In this document: positions 58,758 through 64,000 of the stretch, in pieces | Layout: each line of letters starts with the position of its first letter | Position numbering within the stretch: position 1 is the stretch's first letter | Origin: Collinsella sp. MSK.8.10 | Lineage (GTDB): Bacteria > Actinomycetota > Coriobacteriia > Coriobacteriales > Coriobacteriaceae | Length of the DNA stretch: 64,000 nucleotides | Reading direction: 5' to 3' | Assembly (NCBI RefSeq): GCF_019041915.1 | Contig: NZ_JAHPYF010000003.1 | Location: 124,001-188,000, forward strand | Position numbers and translations under genes: made by a program | The notes under the pieces: model-generated | What the model saw: the letters and a program-made list of their open reading frames with translations, nothing else | What the model was told of the DNA's origin: nothing | The model's database searches: none

Positions 58758-60980
58758 ATGGAGAAGCATAAAGTGATCTGCCCGTACTGCGGCGCCGGTT
58801 GCCAGTTTAATCTCCTGGTCCAAAACGGCCAGGTCGTGGGTACCGAACCGCTCAACGGCATCACCAATCAGGGCGAGCTGTGCCTTAAGGGCATGAGCGG
58901 CTACGACTTCATCAACGACACCAAGATCTTGACTCCTCGCGTACTGCACCCGATGATCCGCCGCACCAAGGGCGCGGATCTTGAGCGCGTAAGCTGGGAC
59001 GAGGCACTGGATTTCACCGCATCTAAGATGCAGGCCATAATTGACGAATATGGTCCTAACGCTGTCATGACCACCGGCTCTTCGCGAGGCGGCGGCAATG
59101 AGGCGAACTACGTCATGCAGAAGTTTACGCGTGCGTGCATCGGCACCCACAGCGTGGACAACTGCGCCCGTACTTGACACGGCCCTACTGTCCTCGGTCT
59201 GATGGACACGGTTGGTTCAGGTTGCATGTCATGCTCCATCCCCGGTATGGAGGATGCGGGCTGCATTTTCCTCTTCGGCTATAACCCTGCCGATTCGCAC
59301 CCCATCGTCGCAAGGCGTATCGTGCGAGCCAAAGAAAAGGGTTGCAAGATCATCGTCGCCGACCCGCGCCATATCGAAACCGCGCGTATCGCCGATCTCT
59401 ACCTTCCGATCAAGAACGGTTGCAACGTTGCGTTCCTCAACGCCTTTGCCAACTGTCTGGTCAACGATGGCCTCTACGACAAGGAATTCGTCGCCGAGCA
59501 CACGAACGGCTTTGACGAGTGGTGGGAGACCATCAAGAACTACACTCCCGAATCCGTACAGGACATCACGGGTGTCGAGCCCGCGTTGATCCACCAAGCT
59601 GCCGAGATGTACGCCACGGCGAAGCCCTCTGCCATCATTGGCTGGGGCATGGGCGTATGCCAGCAGAAGCAGAACCTGAAGACGGTGCACACCATCGCCT
59701 CCATCGCCTGCGTTGCCGGCCAGATCGGCAAACCCAACTCCGGCCTCGCGCCCGTGCGTGGCCAGAATAACGTCCAGGGCTCCTGCGATATGGGCATGCT
59801 GCCCAACCTGTACCCTGGCTACCAGAAAGTCACCGACCCCGCAGTGCGTGCCAAGTTTGCCAAGGCTTGGGGCGTGCCCGAGGAAAAGCTCCCGCTCGAG
59901 GAGGGCTACAAGCTCACCGACCTGGGCCACCTGGTCGACGAGGGCAAGGTGCACTGCTTCTACAACTACGGCGAGGACCCGGTGCAGACCGAGCCCGATT
60001 CGGCCGGTATGCGCAAGACGCTCTCCGAGCTGGATCTGTTCATTTGCCAGGACATCTTTATGACGCAGACGACCATGCTCGCCGACGTCATCCTGCCCGC
60101 CACCTCTTGGGGCGAGCACGAGGGTGTCTTTACCGCATCCGACCGTAGCTTCCAGCACTTTGACGCAGCCGTTCCGCCCAAGGGCGAGTGCCGTCACGAC
60201 TGGGAGATCTTCGCGGACCTGTCCACGCGTATGGGCTATCCCATGCACTACGACAACACCGAGCAGATCTGGAACGAGTGCATTAGCCTGTGCCCCAACT
60301 TTGTGGGCGCGACCTACGAGAAGATGGCTCCCGAGGGCGGCTACGCCCAGTGGCCGGTCAAGAGCACCGATGTGAACGACCACGGCACGGCCGACATGTT
60401 CGCTGGTGGCAAGTTCACCACCAAGGACGGCCGCGCCAACCTGATGGCGCACGACTGGGAGGCGCCCTCCGAGCTTCCCGACGATGAGTACCCGCTCATC
60501 CTGTGCACCGTCCGCGAGGTCGGCCACTACAGCTGCCGCTCGATGACCGGCAACTGCAAGACGCTGGCGCTGCTCGCCGATGAGCCCGGTTTTGTCCGCA
60601 TGAATCCCGCGGACGCCCAGGCGCGCGGTATCAAGAACGGCGACATCGTCTCGATTCACAGCCGCCGCGGCCAGGTATACAGCCGCGCCGACGTGAGCGA
60701 CCGTATCAACAAGGGCACGGTCTATATGACCTACCAGTGGTGGATCGGCAAGTGCAACGAGCTGACCATGCACAAGGTCGACCCGGTCTCGCACACGCCC
60801 GAGGACAAGTTCTCCGCCTGCCAGGTCGACGCCATTGCCGACCAGGTTTGGGCAGAGGGCGAGGTGGAGCGCCAGTACACCGAGCTCAAGCAGGCTCTGG
60901 TCGACGCCGCCGCTCCCCAGGACGTTGAGCCCGGCGCCGCCAAGTTCGACGACGAGACGCACGTGAATCAAATCGTGTAG
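58758..60980 (+). CDS. fdhF: Formate dehydrogenase H-type, selenoprotein (Sec140)
   Basis: Molybdenum/[4Fe-4S] enzyme that oxidises formate to carbon dioxide; 740 residues including Sec. The N-terminal cluster motif is CPYCGAGCQ with CLKG completing it (about residues 8-43). The frame is interrupted only by UGA at 59175-59177, codon 140, exactly the Sec position of E. coli FdhF. HGP follows it, so the conserved Sec-His pair is kept. Downstream FGYNPADSHPIVARR, GLAPVRGQNNVQGSCDMG and the C-terminal molybdopterin domain RMNPADAQARGIKNGD fit. GGAAGGAGGGTG precedes ATG 58758. It requires SelD and molybdenum cofactor genes, both in this window. Confidence 0.96.
59183..59214 (+). promoter_or_regulatory. 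SECIS element in fdhF
   Basis: Stem TGTCC / GGACA (59189-59193 with 59204-59208) and a loop TCGGTCTGAT, beginning 11 bases after the UGA. The loop GGTCTG matches the GGUCU-containing loop of the E. coli fdhF SECIS that SelB recognises. Confidence 0.85.
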
Positions 60981-61058
60981 TCCCGTTCTCGTTGGCTTTT
61001 TGGGCCGGGCGTCCCGTACGTTCGGGAGCCCGGCCCGTTATTTTGAAAGGAAGTGGGG

Positions 61059-61676
61059 ATGAACCGCTTCATCGACATCAACCCGGAGAGGTGCATCGGC
61101 TGCGGAACATGCCAGTCCGCCTGTGCCGACGCCCACCGGATGCAGGGTCTTCAGGATACGCCGCGCCTGGCGCTCGTGAAGACCGGCGGTATTTCGGCCG
61201 CCCTTGCCTGCCACCATTGCGAGGGTGCCCCCTGCGCCGAGGTCTGCCCGGTGAATGCCATCGAGCACGATGGCGATCGCATCCACGTCAAGGAGCAGGA
61301 GTGCATCGGGTGCAGGCTGTGCGCCATCGCGTGCCCCTTCGGAGCCATCCATCCCGATGGCACGTCTATCGCCGGTGTCGCAGGCATGTGCGACCCGACG
61401 CCTTCGTATCCTAAGTCCCTGAGCAGCCTGCTTACGTGGGCTCCTGGTCAGTACACCTGCGCTGTCAAGTGCGACCTGTGCGCATTCGATCCGGACGGCC
61501 CGCATTGTGTGGCGGCGTGCCCTACCAAGGCGCTGACCGTCATGGGTGGCGCGGCCGATCGCGAGCTCGACGAGGCCAAGCGCCTGCGCTCGATCGAAAA
61601 CGGTCCGGTCGTCGACGTTACCGCTGTGGCCCAGGGCCTGTCCGAGAAAGCAGAAGGGAGCGTAAACAATGGATAG
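61059..61676 (+). CDS. 4Fe-4S electron-transfer subunit (HycB/HyfA-like)
   Basis: A 205-residue polyferredoxin. Cysteine motifs are CIGCGTCQSACADAH, CHHCEGAPCAEVCPV, CIGCRLCAIACPFGAIHPDG and CDLCAFDPDGPHCVAACP, again four clusters. It is longer than the first ferredoxin due to an insertion of about 25 residues before the last motif. ATG 61059 is set by GAAAGGAAG; GTG 61053 is less well placed. It overlaps hyfB by eight bases, so it is co-translated and probably part of the membrane complex. Confidence 0.9.
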   Translation: MNRFIDINPERCIGCGTCQSACADAHRMQGLQDTPRLALVKTGGISAALACHHCEGAPCAEVCPVNAIEHDGDRIHVKEQECIGCRLCAIACPFGAIHPDGTSIAGVAGMCDPTPSYPKSLSSLLTWAPGQYTCAVKCDLCAFDPDGPHCVAACPTKALTVMGGAADRELDEAKRLRSIENGPVVDVTAVAQGLSEKAEGSVNNG

Positions 61677-63687
61677 CATGACGCTGTTTATCGCATCGCT
61701 TGCCGTCTCGTGCATCGGTGCGCTCGCCTCGGTTCTGCTGATTAAGGCCGATAACGCCGCCAAGACTGCCGGCTGCCTTATCGGCGCCGTCGCCGCGGTG
61801 CTTTCGTTTGTGGCCGGTATCCAGGCCGTGCTGGGCGATGTCACGTCGGTCGACACCATCGTGTTCTTCCCGTTTGCCCATTTCCAGCTGCTGCTCAATC
61901 AGCTGTCCGGCCTGTTCGTGGCGCTCATCTCGGTGCTCGCGTTTGCCGGTTCGATCTACGGTCTCAACTACTTTGATGAGTACCCGGGCAAAAAGGGCCG
62001 CGCCGGCTTCTTCTTTAACACCTTCGTGGCATCCATGATGCTCGTCATCACCGCCGACAACGTGTTTTGGTTCCTGGTCGCCTTTGAGCTCATGTCGCTG
62101 ACCTCGTACTTCCTGGTCGTGATTGAGGAGAACGAGAACTCCATCCATGGCGGTTGGCTCTACTTTGTGATCGCGCACGTGGGCTTTGTGCTCATCATGG
62201 CGAGCTTCCTCACCATGACCAACTTTGCCGGCGGCTCGTTTGCCTTTGCGGATTTCCGCGCCACGCAGTTTAGCCCCGCGGTCGCATCCGTGTGCTTCGT
62301 GCTCGCCTTCTTTGGCTTTGGTGCCAAGGCCGGTATCATCCCGCTGCACGGCTGGCTGCCCAAGGCGCATCCCGAGGCGCCGTCCAACGTGTCGGCCCTT
62401 ATGTCCGGCGGCATGATCAAGATCGGTATCTTCGGCATCCTCAAGGTTGGTCTCGACCTGCTCTCCGCCTCGGGCGTTCAGGTCTGGTGGGGCCTTATGG
62501 TTATGGTCTTCGGTGCGATCTCGTCGGTCCTCGGCGTGGCCTTCGCCCTGCAGGAGCATGACATCAAGCGCCTGCTGGCCTATCACTCCGTCGAGAACAT
62601 CGGCATCATTCTGCTCGGCGTCGGCGCCTCCATGGCCGCATTGGCGCTCAACTCGGTCGGCATCGCCGTCCTGGCTCTGATGGCCGCCCTCTACCACACG
62701 TTTAACCACGCGATGTTTAAGGGCGAGCTGTTCTTGGGCGCCGGTGCGCTGCTGTACTCCACGGGTACGCGTAATATGGAGAAGATGGGCGGCCTGTTCC
62801 GTCGTATGCCGGCAACGGCCATCTGCTTCCTCGTTGGCGCACTTGCCATCTCGGCCATCCCGCCCTTCAACGGCTTTGTGTCCGAGTGGTTTACCTACCA
62901 GTCGCTCTTTAACGCCGCCATGCAGGGCGACAAGGCCGTCATGATCGTGGCCGTGTTCGCTGCCGTCGCGCTTGCCATTACCGGCGCTCTTGCCGTCACG
63001 TGCTTCGTCAAGGCCTATGGCGTCTCCTTTGCCTCCGCGCCCCGCTCCGAGGCCGCGGCCAATGCCAAGGAGGTTCCCGCCCCCATGGTGTTTGCGCAGG
63101 GGCTGCTCGCGGCCATCTGCGTCGTGCTGGGCATTGGCGCTCCCGTGATCGCGCCCGTGCTGGTCGATGTCGCCGCGTCCGTGCTGCATCCGTACGGTGG
63201 CGTGTTTGCCGCCGAGGGCATGGAGCTCATGAACCAGTACTCCGGCGCTGCCACCTCCACGCCCGCGATCGCCATTGCGCTCGTGGTGCTCATCGGCCTT
63301 GCCTGCGGCTATCGCAAGCTCAAGACCGTCGGCAAGGTGCAGAAGTCCCAGCCGTGGGCATGCGGCTATGCTCCCAACGAGCATATGCCCGTCGTGGCCA
63401 CGACCTTTGCCTCCGAGGTGTCCTGGTTTATGCAGCCGCTCTACACGCTGCGCGACCGCTGCACGGCCGTCTGCTGGTCCATCGCGCACTTCTTCCAGAA
63501 GCTCACCGGTGTGGCCGAGGCTGTGGAGCCCGTACCCGACAAGGTTCTCGTCGATGCCCCGCATAAGGGTGTCGAGAAGCTCGCCGACCTCGCGACTAAG
63601 CTCGAGGGCGGCAACTACAGCATCTATATCTGCTACATCGTCGCGGCACTCGTGGTGTTCCTCGTGCTCGCCGTGCAAATGGGTTAA
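61669..63687 (+). CDS. hyfB: Hydrogenase-4-type membrane subunit (HyfB, NuoL/MrpA-like)
   Basis: A 672-residue proton-translocating membrane subunit of the Hyf/Hyc and Nuo family with about 14-16 membrane helices. The antiporter-like motif GAKAGIIPLHGWLPKAHPEAPSNVSALMSG (about residues 220-250) contains the conserved histidine and lysine, and FELMSLTSYFLVVIEE has the conserved glutamate. The C-terminal 90 residues carry a lateral helix and a final membrane helix. It starts ATG 61669 within the end of the ferredoxin gene. It indicates a membrane-bound formate-hydrogen complex rather than soluble fdhF alone. Confidence 0.92.
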   Translation: MDSMTLFIASLAVSCIGALASVLLIKADNAAKTAGCLIGAVAAVLSFVAGIQAVLGDVTSVDTIVFFPFAHFQLLLNQLSGLFVALISVLAFAGSIYGLNYFDEYPGKKGRAGFFFNTFVASMMLVITADNVFWFLVAFELMSLTSYFLVVIEENENSIHGGWLYFVIAHVGFVLIMASFLTMTNFAGGSFAFADFRATQFSPAVASVCFVLAFFGFGAKAGIIPLHGWLPKAHPEAPSNVSALMSGGMIKIGIFGILKVGLDLLSASGVQVWWGLMVMVFGAISSVLGVAFALQEHDIKRLLAYHSVENIGIILLGVGASMAALALNSVGIAVLALMAALYHTFNHAMFKGELFLGAGALLYSTGTRNMEKMGGLFRRMPATAICFLVGALAISAIPPFNGFVSEWFTYQSLFNAAMQGDKAVMIVAVFAAVALAITGALAVTCFVKAYGVSFASAPRSEAAANAKEVPAPMVFAQGLLAAICVVLGIGAPVIAPVLVDVAASVLHPYGGVFAAEGMELMNQYSGAATSTPAIAIALVVLIGLACGYRKLKTVGKVQKSQPWACGYAPNEHMPVVATTFASEVSWFMQPLYTLRDRCTAVCWSIAHFFQKLTGVAEAVEPVPDKVLVDAPHKGVEKLADLATKLEGGNYSIYICYIVAALVVFLVLAVQMG

Positions 63688-63699
63688 GGAGGGGAGAGC

Positions 63700-64000
63700 A
63701 TGAACAACATCGTACTTGCCGTTCTGCAGGGCGTGGTCGTTATGGCCGTCGCGCCGTTCTTCTCCGGTCTCGGTCGCGTGATCCGCGCCAAGATGCACAA
63801 CCGTCGCGGCCCCAGCATCATGCAGGACTACCGCGACCTGGCCAAGCTCTTTGCGCGCCCCGAGTCCCAGAGCGAGGACGCGAGCTTTGCGCTGCGCATT
63901 ATGCCGCCGCTGTTCTTCGCCGTTGCCTTTATGCTCGCGATGGGCTTGCCGCTCTTTACGACACAAAGCCCCATCCCGGTCTTTGGTGACGCCATCACCA
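63700..64000 (+). CDS. hyfC: Hydrogenase-4-type membrane subunit HyfC/HycD (3' end outside window)
   Basis: The first 100 residues of a NuoH-like subunit that anchors the hydrogenase arm. The start NNIVLAVLQGVVVMAVAPFF has one membrane helix, followed by the conserved RRGPSIMQDYRDLAKLF (the quinone-site loop family pattern) and PPLFFAVAFMLAMGLPLF. GGAGGGGAG precedes ATG 63700, 12 bases after hyfB. It shows that the hydrogenase operon continues past the window edge, where the catalytic hydrogenase subunits are expected. Confidence 0.9.
   Translation, partial: MNNIVLAVLQGVVVMAVAPFFSGLGRVIRAKMHNRRGPSIMQDYRDLAKLFARPESQSEDASFALRIMPPLFFAVAFMLAMGLPLFTTQSPIPVFGDAIT

Noticed and set aside
58758..59177. 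fdhF read as two broken genes
   Set aside because: The only stop is UGA at codon 140, the exact Sec position of the family, followed by a SECIS element.
61618..63966. A 782-codon open frame on the minus strand
   Set aside because: Shadow of hyfB and hyfC; the residue composition is His/Gly/Arg-rich as expected for an antisense frame in GC-rich DNA.

Overview
The window comes from a GC-rich actinobacterium. The best fit is an anaerobic gut Coriobacteriia, most likely Collinsella or a close relative. The evidence is the Gram-positive division cluster (ftsZ, pgeF, yggS, sepF, yggT, divIVA), the strongly GC-biased third codon positions, frequent GAAAGG-type ribosome binding sites, and an obligate-anaerobe gene set: selenoprotein formate dehydrogenase, a hydrogenase-4-like complex, double-cubane-cluster proteins and cysteine desulfidase. 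This taxonomic call is an inference from gene content; no 16S gene is present.

Layout. 1-8.8 kb: end of ftsZ, pgeF, the pstSCAB-phoU phosphate operon (inserted into the usual division cluster), then yggS, sepF, yggT and divIVA. 8.9-11.4 kb (minus): nitroreductase, DUF47 protein and a PiT phosphate transporter. 11.7-24.5 kb: housekeeping genes including a Bax inhibitor-1 homologue, a macrodomain/PARG-like protein, thiD and thiC (thiC with a TPP riboswitch), yaaA, an M18 aminopeptidase, polA and a Cof-type HAD phosphatase. 24.5-28.3 kb: argG and argH, argG preceded by an arginine-rich leader peptide with the layout of a ribosome-mediated attenuator. 28.6-40.9 kb: ndk, rpiB, cyuA, rpsA, rnpB (RNase P RNA), yigZ, an O-acetylhomoserine sulfhydrylase-like enzyme, an MFS pump, xpt, a GGQ release-factor-like protein and a lipid kinase. 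41-42.4 kb: a CLC protein with fluoride-exporter (CLC-F) motifs.

42.6-64 kb is the most interesting part. It is a run of molybdenum and selenium genes around a Mo/Se formate-hydrogen pathway: moeA-mogA and modABC (molybdenum cofactor and molybdate uptake), two tandem 2-hydroxyacyl-CoA-dehydratase-like (DCCP) proteins with one activator ATPase, selD, yedF, a DUF3343 protein and a cysteine desulfurase (selenium supply), brnQ, tRNA-Pro and tRNA-Gly, a PIN toxin-antitoxin pair, then an iron-sulfur protein, fdhF, a second iron-sulfur protein, hyfB and the start of hyfC. Both selD (codon 17) and fdhF (codon 140) contain an in-frame UGA where the families carry catalytic Sec/Cys, each followed by a SECIS-like hairpin. 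The region therefore both makes and uses selenophosphate. The function of the DCCP pair is unknown.

Intergenic DNA is rich in large palindromes: a dispersed family with AGTTGCGGTGAAATA arms (three copies), a triple palindrome with 80-bp period, and several nested palindromes with arms of up to 33 bp. Most lie at gene 3' ends. No insertion sequence, prophage or CRISPR array was seen.
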